Assembly: GCA_946183415.1 (NCBI GenBank)
Contig: CAMHAM010000018.1
Location: forward strand, 1-56,688
Length of the DNA stretch: 56,688 bases
Direction: 5' to 3'
Origin: an uncultured Prevotella sp.
GTDB taxonomy: Bacteria > Bacteroidota > Bacteroidia > Bacteroidales > Bacteroidaceae
The translations under genes and the position numbers were made by a program. Shown here in pieces: positions 36,441 to 46,433 of this stretch. Every line of letters begins with the position of its first letter. Within the stretch, counting starts at the first letter, position 1. The notes under the pieces are model-generated. The model saw only the letters and a list, made by a program, of their open reading frames with translations, ran no database searches and was not told the origin of the DNA.

Positions 36441-38318
36441 TTAAATACCAAGTTTCTGATTATATTCTTTCAAAGTCTCGAGCACGTTGCACTTCACGTG
36501 GATGTAGTTCTCAATGCCAGCAGCCTTCAGGTCCTCCATGCAAGCAGGAGCACCAGCTACAACGAACATTGCACGACCATTCAAATACTTGAAGGCAGGA
36601 ATAGCGTACTCAGCATACTCATCATCACTGGAGCAAATCACTACGATATCAGCCTTAGCCTCGAGCGCAGCATCAACACCCTCCTCAACGGTCTTGAAAC
36701 CGAGGTTATCAATCACCTTGTAACCAGCACAAGCCAGGAAGTTGCAAGAGAACTGTGCACGGGCCTGACGCATAGCGAGGTTGCCAATAGTCAGCATGAA
36801 CGCTGTAGGAACCTTCGTCTCTTCGGTATGGATGCGGAGATCTTCGAAATCGGCAGCGAGACGAGTGCTGTTGATAGCCTTGAAAGCAGGCTTTTCATCC
36901 TTACCGCAACCACAAGCACAAGCCTTGGCCTTCTTACCTTCACTCTTCTCGGTGAAGTTGGGGAACTGATTGGTACCCAGCAGGAACTCCTTACGCTTGG
37001 CAGCATCGCCATGACGCTTCACATTTGTAGCATTGACGTCATCCTGGATGGTACCAGCCTTAACAGCTGCGAGGAAGCCTCCCTCCTCTTCTACCTTCAG
37101 GAATATTTTCCAAGCCTCAGTGGCCAACGCATCAGTAAGGTGCTCGATGTAGTAAGAGCCGGCGGATGGATCGACGATGCGATCGAAATGACTTTCCTCC
37201 TTGATCAACAACTGCTGGTTACGTGCAATACGCTCAGAGAAATCGGTTGCCTCTTCGTATGGTGCATCGAATGGTGTTACCACCATCGAGTGTACACTAC
37301 CCAAAGCAGCACTCATGGCCTCTGTCTGAGAGCGAAGCAGATTTACGTAACTATCAAACAATGTCTGATTATATGCTGATGTTGAAGCATTTACAATCAT
37401 CTTACAAGCATCATCGCTCTTTGGTTCATACTGTTTCACAATCTGAGCCCAGAGCAGACGAGCAGCACGGAACTTAGCAATCTCCATGAAGTAATTCTCT
37501 GAGACGCCCATGTTAAACTTGATGCTCTTAGCGGCGAGATCAGCATCGACGCCAGCATCAACCAGCTGCTGCAGATACTCATTACCCCAAGCGAGCGCAT
37601 AGCCTAACTCCTGAACGATATAGGCACCAGCATTATTAAGTGCATCAGAATCGACTGCGATGCAACGGAAGTTAGGATACTCCTTCAGAGTCTCGACGAG
37701 CTGAGGACCAAACTCCAGCACTGGAGTCACATCCTTGCCCTTCATCACCATCTTCTGCATGGGATCGAACTCGATAGAGCCCACAACCTTTTCTTTGTCA
37801 TAGCCCTTCTTCTGGAAGAATTCAACAAGAATCTGAGCAAGTTCCAAGGAGTGACGCGGACATGTAGCGAAGTTTACTTCAATGATGTCACAGTAGATAC
37901 CTTCAAGCAGAGCCTCAATAGTCTCTTTCGAAACAAGCTTTCCTGGAAGTTTAAAGCCTAAGGAGTCAACACCCTTGTTGAGGATGTCGAGTGCCTTCTT
38001 GTTGGCCTCCTTGATTTTTGATGTAGCATCGGAAGCATTCTCTGCGACATCAACCATGATGTTCTGACGAACATACCATGTGTTAGAGTCCTTCTTGTTA
38101 CCACGTACGAACGGGAACTCTCCAGGGAGAGCATCGGGTGTTTTCAGATTCGCCAGGTCTTCACGGCGATAGAAAGGCTGCACATTAAAGCCTTCATTGG
38201 TTCTCCATACCAGACGTTTCTGGAAGTCGGCACCCTTGAGGTCGACTTGAATCTTATCAAGCCACTCCTGAGTAGTCGGCGCAGTAAACTCGGTAAAGAG
38301 TTTCTCTTTGTTTGCCAT
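36441..38318 (-). CDS. mutA: Methylmalonyl-CoA mutase, small subunit
   Basis: This 625-residue partner of MutB has the same fold but no DxHxxG cobalamin motif, as usual for the small subunit. MKI-type barrel motifs remain (NMGVSENYFMEIAKFRAARLLWAQI and DPSAGSYYIEHLT). Unusually it has a lysine-rich loop with a C-x-C-x-C motif (C467, C469, C471; KACACGCGKDEK) between the barrel and the C-terminal domain. It is the first gene of the operon. Confidence 0.94.
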   Translation of the reverse strand: MANKEKLFTEFTAPTTQEWLDKIQVDLKGADFQKRLVWRTNEGFNVQPFYRREDLANLKTPDALPGEFPFVRGNKKDSNTWYVRQNIMVDVAENASDATSKIKEANKKALDILNKGVDSLGFKLPGKLVSKETIEALLEGIYCDIIEVNFATCPRHSLELAQILVEFFQKKGYDKEKVVGSIEFDPMQKMVMKGKDVTPVLEFGPQLVETLKEYPNFRCIAVDSDALNNAGAYIVQELGYALAWGNEYLQQLVDAGVDADLAAKSIKFNMGVSENYFMEIAKFRAARLLWAQIVKQYEPKSDDACKMIVNASTSAYNQTLFDSYVNLLRSQTEAMSAALGSVHSMVVTPFDAPYEEATDFSERIARNQQLLIKEESHFDRIVDPSAGSYYIEHLTDALATEAWKIFLKVEEEGGFLAAVKAGTIQDDVNATNVKRHGDAAKRKEFLLGTNQFPNFTEKSEGKKAKACACGCGKDEKPAFKAINSTRLAADFEDLRIHTEETKVPTAFMLTIGNLAMRQARAQFSCNFLACAGYKVIDNLGFKTVEEGVDAALEAKADIVVICSSDDEYAEYAIPAFKYLNGRAMFVVAGAPACMEDLKAAGIENYIHVKCNVLETLKEYNQKLGI

Positions 38319-38375
38319 AGAGTTGATACGTTTAAATTATTATATAAGTTGTTTTAAGCCACACTTAACAGCCGA

Positions 38376-38383
38376 CAAAGGTA
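38376..38383 (-). promoter_or_regulatory. -7 box of the mutAB operon
   Basis: Minus-strand TACCTTTG, 57 bp before the mutA start. No -33 box at the usual distance. Confidence 0.6.
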
Positions 38384-38466
38384 CAAACTTTTTAGCCAAA
38401 AAGGCGCTTTGAATTGTGAAATAAATAAAAAATTGGTTTTTATCCAAATTTTAATGCACAAAAATG

Positions 38467-38496
38467 CTTGTAATGAGCAATTTTTGAGTACCTTTG
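38467..38496 (+). promoter_or_regulatory. Promoter of the transporter/decarboxylase operon
   Basis: CTTG (38467-38470), 18 bp, TACCTTTG (38489-38496), about 50 bp before the ATG. The 229-bp gap to mutA holds the two divergent promoters and no gene. Confidence 0.65.
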
Positions 38497-38547
38497 CAGC
38501 GCATTAAAAAAAAGAAAATACATTTAGAACAAACGTTTGTATAGAAT

Positions 38548-40245
38548 ATGGAATCATTTCAATGGCTTAAAGACCTCTTTACCACGACTGACTCTGTTGC
38601 TCACATCACGCTACTATATGCCATCGTGATTGCTATTGGTGTCTATCTGGGCAAGCTGAAGATTTTTGGAATCTCACTTGGAGTTACGTTCGTACTCTTT
38701 GCTGGTATTCTTGCCGGGCACATCGGATTTACAGCCCCAACACCGATTTTAACCTTCGTACAGGATTTCGGACTTATCCTCTTTGTATTCATGATCGGTA
38801 TGCAGGTAGGTCCTGGTTTCTTTGAGAGTTTCGGTACACAGGGTATCAAGTTGAATGGGTTGGCTGCTTCGGCCATCCTTCTGAACATCCTCGTGATGTT
38901 TGCCTGTTACTACATCTTCTTTGATACCACCAATGTGACGAATCTGCCAATGATGGTAGGTACGCTCTATGGAGCTGTAACCAACACGCCTGGACTTGGA
39001 GCCGCTAACGAGGCATTGAACACAGTATTCCCAAATGGTGCGCCACAGATTGCCTCAGCCTATGCATGTGCATATCCTCTTGGTGTACTTGGCATCATCG
39101 GTGCTACTATATTAATAAGGTATATATGCAAAGTCAAACTGGAGAAAGAAGAGGAACAACTGGAAGAACAGGCTGGCACCAAGACCAACAAGAAGCCCTA
39201 CAAGATGCATCTGCAGGTGACCAACCAGTATCTGGAAGGAAAGACTATTCTGCAGGTTCACGATTTCCTGAACCGCGACTTTGTGTGCTCTCGTATCGAA
39301 CATAATGGCGATATTACTATTGCCAACCGTAATACGCTACTCCATTTGGGAGATAAGATGCTCATTGTCTGTGCAGAAGCCGACCACGAGGCTATCATTG
39401 CCTTTATTGGGCCACTTATTGATATTGATTTGGAGCAACAGCAACAAGAACAGCCCATGATTTCAAAGGGAGTTCTAATCACCAATCCAAAGATCAACGG
39501 AAAGACATTAGCCTCTATGCACTTCTCAAGTGTTCATGGTGTAAATGTTACCCGTGTTACCCGTCATGGTATCGACCTCTTTGCTTCTGCAAACCTGCCT
39601 CTGCAGGTGGGTGATAAGATCAGGGTTGTGGGTCCTGAGGATGCAGTTAACCGTGTGGCAGTCCGAATGGGCAACTCCAGCAACAAATTGAATGCGCCAA
39701 ATATAGCCACCATCTTCGTAGGTATCTTCCTGGGACTGATTTTCGGTTCACTACCCATTGCAATTCCAGGCATGCCCGTTCCTGTCAAGCTCGGTCTGGC
39801 TGGTGGTCCGCTGATCATCGCTATTCTTATCGGGCGCTATGGCTATAAGATTCGCCTTGTCACCTATACCACCACCTCAGCCAACATGATGTTACGAGAA
39901 ATCGGACTTGTTCTCTTCTTGGCCTCTGTAGGTATCAAGGCTGGTGCAGGATTCTTCGAAACGGTGGTTGAGGGCGACGGTCTGCTCTATGTGCTGACTG
40001 GTTTCCTTATCACTATCATCCCGATTCTGGTTGTAGGTCCTATCGCACGTTTAAAATTCAAGTTCAATTACTTTACCATTGCCGGAATGGTGGCTGGTAC
40101 CTATACTGATCCTCCTGCCCTGGCCTACGCCAACAGCATCTGCTCGAAGGAGGCCCCTGCCGTAGGCTACTCGACGGTCTACCCGCTGTCGATGTTCCTC
40201 AGGATCTTCACGGCGCAGATCATCGTACTGTTCTTCTGCGGATAA
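38548..40245 (+). CDS. AspT/YidE-type transporter with RCK_C domains
   Basis: This 565-residue membrane protein has two hydrophobic repeats (about 20-195 and 390-565) typical of the AspT/YidE duplication, separated by two TrkA-C-like regulatory domains (about 210-375). The repeats show [19 protein letters not shown] and [17 protein letters not shown], the matching halves. AspT itself exchanges aspartate for alanine; other members exchange C4-dicarboxylates or have no known substrate. It heads a run with three decarboxylase subunits, so a carboxylate substrate is plausible. Confidence 0.82.
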   Translation: MESFQWLKDLFTTTDSVAHITLLYAIVIAIGVYLGKLKIFGISLGVTFVLFAGILAGHIGFTAPTPILTFVQDFGLILFVFMIGMQVGPGFFESFGTQGIKLNGLAASAILLNILVMFACYYIFFDTTNVTNLPMMVGTLYGAVTNTPGLGAANEALNTVFPNGAPQIASAYACAYPLGVLGIIGATILIRYICKVKLEKEEEQLEEQAGTKTNKKPYKMHLQVTNQYLEGKTILQVHDFLNRDFVCSRIEHNGDITIANRNTLLHLGDKMLIVCAEADHEAIIAFIGPLIDIDLEQQQQEQPMISKGVLITNPKINGKTLASMHFSSVHGVNVTRVTRHGIDLFASANLPLQVGDKIRVVGPEDAVNRVAVRMGNSSNKLNAPNIATIFVGIFLGLIFGSLPIAIPGMPVPVKLGLAGGPLIIAILIGRYGYKIRLVTYTTTSANMMLREIGLVLFLASVGIKAGAGFFETVVEGDGLLYVLTGFLITIIPILVVGPIARLKFKFNYFTIAGMVAGTYTDPPALAYANSICSKEAPAVGYSTVYPLSMFLRIFTAQIIVLFFCG

Positions 40246-40284
40246 TAGAAAACAACAATTAAACAATAATAATACACGTAAAAA

Positions 40285-41298
40285 ATGAATAGCCTCAGAC
40301 TACTGCTTAGTGGTATCGTGTTGGCAAGTGCCTCGACGGTAATGGCTCAGGGAGCCAAGAACATCCGTCTGAACGAGATACTGACCAACAATACCGCAAG
40401 CATTGAGGATGAATTCGGACAACGTGAGGCTTGGATTGAGTTGGAGAACACCTCGTTCACCACCTACAATATCCGAGGCATGTACCTCACAACAGACCGA
40501 AGTGTCCTTGATCCCAAGATGAGCGTTCCAGAGCGTATCAAGCGCATGAGCGTCATCCCCAACGGCGAGCCGCGTACTCAGATTGCAGCCCGCCAGCATG
40601 TTGTGTTCTTCTGTAACTCTAACCCTGCTCAGGGAAAGTTACACCTCTCACTCCCCATTCCATTGTCAGAGCCTGTATGGATAGGATTCTACAATGGTAA
40701 TGCTGTGGAACTCATCGACTCTGTCACCGTTCCAGCCCTTGCAGCCGACCAGAGCTATGCCCGTCATGGTAACACTTGGAGCATCAAGTCGCCAGACAAC
40801 GTGACACCAGGCATTGAGAACTTTATCAAGACCGACGAGACGAAAGACGCCAAGCTGAAACGTGAAGACCCCTACGGATTCGGTATTACACTACTTGCCA
40901 TGGGTATTGTGTTCTTCTGTTTGACAGTACTCTTCCTGTTCTTCTGGATCTTCGGAGTTATCATGCGTCACTTCGATGAGGCAAAGCAAGTACAGCCCAT
41001 CAAGGTAGTAACAAAGACGGTTGAGGTAACTCACGACATTGCCCATGCAACAGGAAACATCCTACAGGATGGTCTGAAGACCAAGGGTATTGACAAAGAA
41101 GTCTATATCGCCGTTATCTCCATGGCACTGAAACAGTATCAGGATGATGTACACGATGTGGAGAGTGGTATCATCACCATCAAATCTCACCAGACAGGGT
41201 GGTCGGAAGAAGGCAATCAGATGACACACTTCTCAAAGCCCGTGATTCCGACAAAGCACAATGCGCCTCAAATCCCGACAACCCCAGAGATTCGCTAA
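40285..41298 (+). CDS. OadG-like decarboxylase subunit with periplasmic lamin-tail-like domain
   Basis: This 337-residue protein has a signal peptide (1-22), then a beta-rich domain (about 24-185) resembling a lamin-tail domain (IRLNEILTNNTASIEDEFGQREAWIELEN), then one membrane helix (about 200-228) and a cytoplasmic tail. The helix and tail resemble the gamma (OadG) subunit of sodium-translocating decarboxylases, which holds the complex together. Position before a biotin carrier and OadB supports this. The tail continues with EVYIAVISMALKQYQDDVHDVESG, seen in Bacteroidales relatives. Confidence 0.75.
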   Translation: MNSLRLLLSGIVLASASTVMAQGAKNIRLNEILTNNTASIEDEFGQREAWIELENTSFTTYNIRGMYLTTDRSVLDPKMSVPERIKRMSVIPNGEPRTQIAARQHVVFFCNSNPAQGKLHLSLPIPLSEPVWIGFYNGNAVELIDSVTVPALAADQSYARHGNTWSIKSPDNVTPGIENFIKTDETKDAKLKREDPYGFGITLLAMGIVFFCLTVLFLFFWIFGVIMRHFDEAKQVQPIKVVTKTVEVTHDIAHATGNILQDGLKTKGIDKEVYIAVISMALKQYQDDVHDVESGIITIKSHQTGWSEEGNQMTHFSKPVIPTKHNAPQIPTTPEIR

Positions 41299-41332
41299 GA
41301 GTTTATTGTTTAAAGATTATAGTTTATAGAAA

Positions 41333-41785
41333 ATGAACAAGTATCAATATAAAGTTCAAGGCGTCGATTACGACGTAGAGATAGAAGAAGTAGAGGGCAA
41401 CGTTGCAAAAGTCAATGTGAACGGCATCCGTTTCGACGTTGAGCTAAAGCAGCCCATCAACCCCACCAGTTCGCTGAAGAAAGTACGCGTGGAGGCACCC
41501 AAGCCCGTGGCACGCCCCGCAGTCCCCGCAGCAGCAGCTCCTGCCGCAACACCTGCCGCACCAGCTGGTGCAGGTTCACCCATCAAGGCTCCTCTGCCTG
41601 GAACCATTACCGAACTGAAGGTCAATGTCGGTGACACCGTCAAGCAGGGCGATTGCGTGCTGGTACTCGAGGCAATGAAGATGCAGAACAACATCGAGTC
41701 TGAATACGAAGGAACCGTTACTTCCATCACAGTAAAACAGGGCGAGACGGTTATGGAAGGAGCCGTATTGCTCACAATCGGATAA
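41333..41785 (+). CDS. Biotin carboxyl carrier subunit
   Basis: This 150-residue protein carries biotin for a decarboxylase. The biotinylation motif EAMKM has its lysine at residue 116, within a typical C-terminal biotinyl domain (PLPGTITELKVNVGDTVKQGD). A mobile Ala/Pro-rich linker (about 57-82) precedes it. It lies between the OadG- and OadB-like genes, 6 bp before the latter. Confidence 0.92.
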   Translation: MNKYQYKVQGVDYDVEIEEVEGNVAKVNVNGIRFDVELKQPINPTSSLKKVRVEAPKPVARPAVPAAAAPAATPAAPAGAGSPIKAPLPGTITELKVNVGDTVKQGDCVLVLEAMKMQNNIESEYEGTVTSITVKQGETVMEGAVLLTIG

Positions 41786-41791
41786 GCCACT

Positions 41792-42949
41792 ATGGATTTA
41801 GGACAGTTTATCTTACAGAATTTCAATGAGTTCCTTACCTACACGGCATTTGCTAATGCCACTGTGGGCAACCTCATTATGATTGCGGTGGGAGCCTTCT
41901 TTATCTGGCTCGCCATCAAGAAAGACTTCGAGCCTCTGTTGCTCGTACCCATCGGACTGGGTATCATTCTGGGCAACATACCATTCCGTGCGGATGCCGG
42001 ATTGGAAATCGGACTCTACGAAGACAACTCCGTGCTGAATATTTTCTATCAGGGTGTGCGACAGGGGTGGTATCCACCACTGATTTTCCTTGGCATTGGC
42101 GCTATGACCGACTTTACAGCACTTTTGGCTAATCCAAAATTGATGCTCATCGGTGCAGCAGCACAGTTTGGTATCTTCGGAGCCTATATGGTAGCACTGG
42201 CCATGGGCTTTGAACCTTCTCAGGCAGCAGGTATTGCCATTATCGGTGGTGCCGATGGTCCTACAGCCATCTTCCTGAGTTCGAAGCTTTCACCCAACCT
42301 GATGGGTGCCATCGCTGTATGTGCCTATTCTTACATGGCTCTCGTGCCAGTGATTCAGCCATTCATCATGCGTCTGCTCACTACAGAGAAAGAGCGCGTC
42401 ATCAAGATGAAACCTGGTCGCGAAGTATCACAGACAGAGCGTATCCTCTTCCCCATCATCGGACTGTTGCTGACGACCTTCATCGTGCCGTCAGGTCTGC
42501 CCTTGTTAGGTATGCTGTTCTTCGGTAACCTGTTGAAGGAGAGTGGAAAGACCACCCGCCTGGCTAAGACGGCAGGTGCAGCACTGAACGATATCGTCGT
42601 CATGCTGCTGGGACTCACCGTTGGTTGTTCTACACAGGCTTCAGAGTTCCTGACTTTCAACACCATCAAGATCTTTGCTCTTGGTGCAATGGCCTTCATG
42701 ATTGCCACCGCTTCAGGTGTCTGCTTCGTGAAGCTGATGAACCTCTTCCTGCCAGAGGGTAAGAAACTGAACCCGCTGATTGGTAATGCAGGTGTATCTG
42801 CCGTTCCGATGGCCGCCCGTATCAGTAACAACCTCGGACTGGAGTACGACCGTCACAACTTCCTGCTCATGCATGCCATGGGTCCGAATGTGGCTGGTGT
42901 CATTGGCTCTGCGGTGGCTGCAGGTGCCTTACTGGGCTTCCTTTCATAG
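41792..42949 (+). CDS. Sodium-translocating decarboxylase subunit beta
   Basis: This 385-residue membrane protein is the ion-pumping subunit that couples release of CO2 from carboxybiotin to sodium export. Family motifs include LIFLGIGAMTDFTALLANP, IIGGADGPTAIFLSSKL with its key Asp, and NAGVSAVPMAARISN. About ten helices are present. Together with methylmalonyl-CoA mutase next door, a methylmalonyl-CoA decarboxylase role is most likely; an oxaloacetate or glutaconyl-CoA enzyme is possible. The alpha (carboxytransferase) subunit is not in this window. Confidence 0.92.
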   Translation: MDLGQFILQNFNEFLTYTAFANATVGNLIMIAVGAFFIWLAIKKDFEPLLLVPIGLGIILGNIPFRADAGLEIGLYEDNSVLNIFYQGVRQGWYPPLIFLGIGAMTDFTALLANPKLMLIGAAAQFGIFGAYMVALAMGFEPSQAAGIAIIGGADGPTAIFLSSKLSPNLMGAIAVCAYSYMALVPVIQPFIMRLLTTEKERVIKMKPGREVSQTERILFPIIGLLLTTFIVPSGLPLLGMLFFGNLLKESGKTTRLAKTAGAALNDIVVMLLGLTVGCSTQASEFLTFNTIKIFALGAMAFMIATASGVCFVKLMNLFLPEGKKLNPLIGNAGVSAVPMAARISNNLGLEYDRHNFLLMHAMGPNVAGVIGSAVAAGALLGFLS

Positions 42950-42985
42950 AAAAAATAGACTAAAATATCATCATTATTCAAAAAA

Positions 42986-43016
42986 TCCCCGTATTTCTTG
43001 TGAATACGGGGAATTT
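42986..43016 (+). terminator. Terminator of the decarboxylase operon
   Basis: TCCCCGTATT (42986-42995) pairs with AATACGGGGA (43003-43012), followed by TTTT. Confidence 0.82.
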
Positions 43017-43028
43017 TGTTTATCTTTG
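42997..43028 (+). promoter_or_regulatory. Promoter of the partner-switching operon
   Basis: CTTG (42997-43000), 20 bp, TATCTTTG (43021-43028). It overlaps the loop and right arm of the upstream terminator. The ATG at 43057 is 28 bp downstream. Confidence 0.6.
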
Positions 43029-43056
43029 CAAGCGAAACAGAAATCATGATTTGCTG

Positions 43057-44001
43057 ATGAAAGCTAAACTGATAGTAATATTTTTATTCTTGAGTATGGC
43101 TATTGAAAGCTATGCTCAAGCAAAGTTTGTTTTCACACCGCAATGGACAGCACAGGCTCAGTTTGCAGGTTTCTATGTTGCTGAGGCCAAAGGATTCTAT
43201 AAAGAGGCTGGTCTTAATATCAGCATTGAGCATCCTTCAGCTTCGAATCCCAATATCAACCGTCTCAAGATGGGACAGAGCCAGTTTATCACGCTCCATT
43301 TGGTATCAGCCATGAAATTCATCGACCAAGGTATGCAGCTTGTGAACATCTTCCAGCATTTCCAGCAAAACGCAGAAATGATTGTCTCTCATACGCCGCT
43401 GAAAGGTGTCGAGAGCCTCAAAGGCATGAAGATTGGCCATTGGAAATCAGGTTTCTCCGAACTGGCGTTTTCTATGGATAACAGATACAACTTAGGCATC
43501 CAGTGGATACCATTTGTTTCTCATATCAACCTCTACATCTCCAAAGCCATCGATGCGACTATGGCCATGAGCTATAATGAGTTCATACAGCTGAAGATTG
43601 CTGGGCAGAAGATTCAGAAAGAACAGACTCTCTATTTCCGCGATATCGGCTATAACGTGGCTGAGGACGGCGTCTATACGACAGCCCAATTCTACAATAC
43701 CCACAAAGAGGAAGTAAGAAAATTTGCTGAGGCCACCCGCAAAGGATGGGAATGGGCATGCAACAATCCCGAAGAGACGCTCGACATCGTTATGATGTAT
43801 TGCCAGGCCAACAATGTGGCCACAAACAGAGTGGTTCAGCGCTGGATGCTGGAAGAGTGCCTTAATCTTCTCAAAGATATCAACACTGGGAAGCGAACCT
43901 ATAAACTGGATCCAAAAGGTCTGGATCTGGCCAACAAGCTATTGATCGAGGGTAGTGTTATTAAGAAGCCTATTTCTTACCAACAAATCACACAGCCATG
44001 A
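43057..44001 (+). CDS. Periplasmic NMT1/THI5-like solute-binding protein
   Basis: This 314-residue secreted protein (signal peptide about 1-20, ending ESYAQA) is of the THI5/NMT1-like binding-protein type: FVFTPQWTAQAQFAGFYVAEAKGFYKEAG is its hallmark start, and MKIGHWKSGFSELAF its second lobe. In transporters such proteins bind thiamine pyrimidines, nitrate or alkanesulfonates. No permease or ATPase is present; instead its stop overlaps the start of a membrane SpoIIE phosphatase (ATGA), so it probably presents a ligand to that sensor. A longer GTG start at 43000 falls in the terminator and promoter and was rejected. Confidence 0.8.
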   Translation: MKAKLIVIFLFLSMAIESYAQAKFVFTPQWTAQAQFAGFYVAEAKGFYKEAGLNISIEHPSASNPNINRLKMGQSQFITLHLVSAMKFIDQGMQLVNIFQHFQQNAEMIVSHTPLKGVESLKGMKIGHWKSGFSELAFSMDNRYNLGIQWIPFVSHINLYISKAIDATMAMSYNEFIQLKIAGQKIQKEQTLYFRDIGYNVAEDGVYTTAQFYNTHKEEVRKFAEATRKGWEWACNNPEETLDIVMMYCQANNVATNRVVQRWMLEECLNLLKDINTGKRTYKLDPKGLDLANKLLIEGSVIKKPISYQQITQP

Positions 44002-46427
44002 AGATTCCGAAGAAATACTCACCACAGCACTCCTTCTCTGCCAGACTGACCCTTTGGGTGGTATTGACGACGATGGCCATCTTCATCATCCTGACCATCA
44101 TCGTCACCAATATTTCCACATCAGCCATGATGGAGATGTCGACTCAGAGTTCCCAGAGCCGTATGGAGCTTGCCAACGAGAAAGTCAACAGTACCTTCAT
44201 GGGGGTTGAAATCGCTATCGACAACGTCATCCCTGAGATAGAGAGTGTTCTGGATACACCTGATCAGATTTATCCAGCCCTGACAAAACTGCTTGAGCTT
44301 AACCCCAGCATCGTCGGATCGACGGTAGCCTTCGAGCCCTATTACTACCCCTCGAAAGGCGAGTTTTTCTCACCTTATGCCTTCAAGGGTGTTGACTCCA
44401 CCATTTTTACCAAACAATTAGGCACAAAGGATTACCAGTATCATTATATGGACTGGTATCAGATACCAAAACTGCTCAACAAGAAATATTGGAGTGAGCC
44501 ATATTATGACAAAGGAGGTGGCGAACAGATGATGACAACCTTCTCGTGCCCCTTGTACGACAAGGACAACAAGATGTATGCCATCATCACTGCCGACGTA
44601 TCGCTTGACTGGCTTTCAGAAATGATTAAGGAGAGTGATCTCGAGTTCAACGAGTGGCTGCTGCGCGAACAGCAGAATATAGAGGACATCGATAAAGACG
44701 ACAGGTTCCTCTATAAGCATGCCTATACCTTCATTATCGGGCGTAGTGGTACCTACATCGCACACCCCGCGAAGGAGCGCATTCTGAACGAGACTTTCTT
44801 TGTCAATTCATTCGAGACACCTGACAGCACAGACGAGAAAATGGGATATGACATGCTGGAAGGCAAGTCGGGCATCCAGACTATTAATAGAGACGGTACA
44901 GAATACGTCATGATCTATGCGCCCATCAAGCGCACAGGATGGTCGATGGCTACAGCCATACCTGCCAAAGTCATCTATCGCATGGCTATCATCGTGGGAT
45001 TGATTATCATGGGCTGCATGTTGCTCGGACTTATCATCCTTTATTTCATCTGTCGTACAACACTGAAACGCATCACCAGCCCTCTGGCGCGTTTCAGCCG
45101 TTCTGCCAACGAGATTGCCAATGGAAATTTCAATGCTCCACTACCTGAGATTACGACAAAAGATGAGATGAAAGAACTCTACGACTCCTTCAAGATGATG
45201 CAGTCATCATTGACAGACCGTATCGAGGAACTGAAGGCAGCCAATGAGCAGAAAGGCCGCATCGAAGGTGAGCTTCAGACTGCCAGAAGCATTCAGATGT
45301 CAATGATCCCCAAGATCTTCCCTGCCTATCCTGAGCGTAAAGATATGGATATCTTTGCCAAGCTGACCCCAGCCAAGGAGGTAGGAGGCGACCTCTACGA
45401 TTTCTTTATCAGGAACGAGAAGCTGTACCTCTGCATTGGCGACGTGTCAGGAAAGGGAGTACCTGCATCACTCCTGATGGCTGTGACACGCAGTCTGTTC
45501 CGAACAGTGTCTAACCATGAAAGCAATCCTGCCAAGATAGCTATACTCATCAACGACACTATGGCTGAGGACAATGTGGAGAACATGTTCGTAACGCTAT
45601 TCATTGCAGTCCTCGACCTGCCTACAGGGCAGATGCGCTACTGCAATGCGGGGCACTGTGCACCTGTCGTGATTGACACTGAGGCAAATTTACTGCCCGT
45701 TATCCCCAACATCCCCATTGGCCTGCTCCCACAGTTCAAGTATGTTGGCCAGGAAGTAAAAATAAAACCTGACACCACGGTATTCCTATATACTGACGGT
45801 GTCACTGAAGCCGAGAATATTAATCATCATCTGTTTGACGAAGATCGTATGATGGAGGTTGCCAGAACATGCCTTCAGGAAGATCATCTTCAGCCAGATG
45901 TATTAGTCAATGAAATGGAAGAATCAATCCGTAAGTTCGTAAAAGATGCAGAACAAAGCGACGATCAGACCATGATGGCTATTCGTTACACAAAAAAGGA
46001 GGAAGCTGCACGCCTACAGCGACATCTGACCTTGCCCAACGACATTGAAACCATTCCGCAGTTAGGTGAGTTTATTGACGGAGTCGGTGAGGAGTTAGGC
46101 ATGGACATGTCTCTAGTGATGAGTCTGAACCTCGCCATTGAAGAGGCAGTTGTCAACGTCATGGAGTATGCTTACCCGCCAGGGGTAAAGGGAACAGTCG
46201 ATATCGACGTCATTGCCAACGATTATCGACTGAAAATCATCATCAGCGATGGAGGTATTCCATTCGACCCGACGAAGAAAGAGAAAGTTGACACCACGCT
46301 GTCAGCTGAGGAACGTCCTATTGGAGGACTTGGCATCCATCTGGTGCGCGAGATTATGGATTCCGTCAACTACGAATATAAAGATAGAAAGAATATATTA
46401 ACATTAAGAAAGAACTTACAAAATTAA
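43998..46427 (+). CDS. Membrane sensor with HAMP, SpoIIE phosphatase and RsbW-type kinase domains
   Basis: This 809-residue protein seems to hold both halves of a partner switch. TM1 (17-37) and TM2 (about 328-352) flank a Cache-like periplasmic sensor (38-322). A HAMP domain (353-406) and coiled coil lead to a SpoIIE/PP2C phosphatase (about 440-665) with metal-binding Asp residues in EVGGDLYDF, GDVSGKGVP, YTDGVTEA and SDDQT. A C-terminal HATPase of the RsbW/SpoIIAB type (about 670-805) keeps the N box EEAVVNVMEYAYP, the G1 box DGGIPFDP and the G2 box GGLGIHLV. So one protein should both phosphorylate and dephosphorylate the STAS protein encoded 6 bp downstream. Confidence 0.9.
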   Translation: MKIPKKYSPQHSFSARLTLWVVLTTMAIFIILTIIVTNISTSAMMEMSTQSSQSRMELANEKVNSTFMGVEIAIDNVIPEIESVLDTPDQIYPALTKLLELNPSIVGSTVAFEPYYYPSKGEFFSPYAFKGVDSTIFTKQLGTKDYQYHYMDWYQIPKLLNKKYWSEPYYDKGGGEQMMTTFSCPLYDKDNKMYAIITADVSLDWLSEMIKESDLEFNEWLLREQQNIEDIDKDDRFLYKHAYTFIIGRSGTYIAHPAKERILNETFFVNSFETPDSTDEKMGYDMLEGKSGIQTINRDGTEYVMIYAPIKRTGWSMATAIPAKVIYRMAIIVGLIIMGCMLLGLIILYFICRTTLKRITSPLARFSRSANEIANGNFNAPLPEITTKDEMKELYDSFKMMQSSLTDRIEELKAANEQKGRIEGELQTARSIQMSMIPKIFPAYPERKDMDIFAKLTPAKEVGGDLYDFFIRNEKLYLCIGDVSGKGVPASLLMAVTRSLFRTVSNHESNPAKIAILINDTMAEDNVENMFVTLFIAVLDLPTGQMRYCNAGHCAPVVIDTEANLLPVIPNIPIGLLPQFKYVGQEVKIKPDTTVFLYTDGVTEAENINHHLFDEDRMMEVARTCLQEDHLQPDVLVNEMEESIRKFVKDAEQSDDQTMMAIRYTKKEEAARLQRHLTLPNDIETIPQLGEFIDGVGEELGMDMSLVMSLNLAIEEAVVNVMEYAYPPGVKGTVDIDVIANDYRLKIIISDGGIPFDPTKKEKVDTTLSAEERPIGGLGIHLVREIMDSVNYEYKDRKNILTLRKNLQN

Positions 46428-46433
46428 GCAATT

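Noticed and set aside
38319..38547. Cobalamin riboswitch upstream of the B12-dependent mutase
   Set aside because: No B12-box-like conserved sequence or suitable folding was seen between the divergent promoters.
43000..43056. Upstream GTG start for the binding-protein gene
   Set aside because: It lies in the terminator loop and promoter; the ATG at 43057 gives a proper signal peptide.
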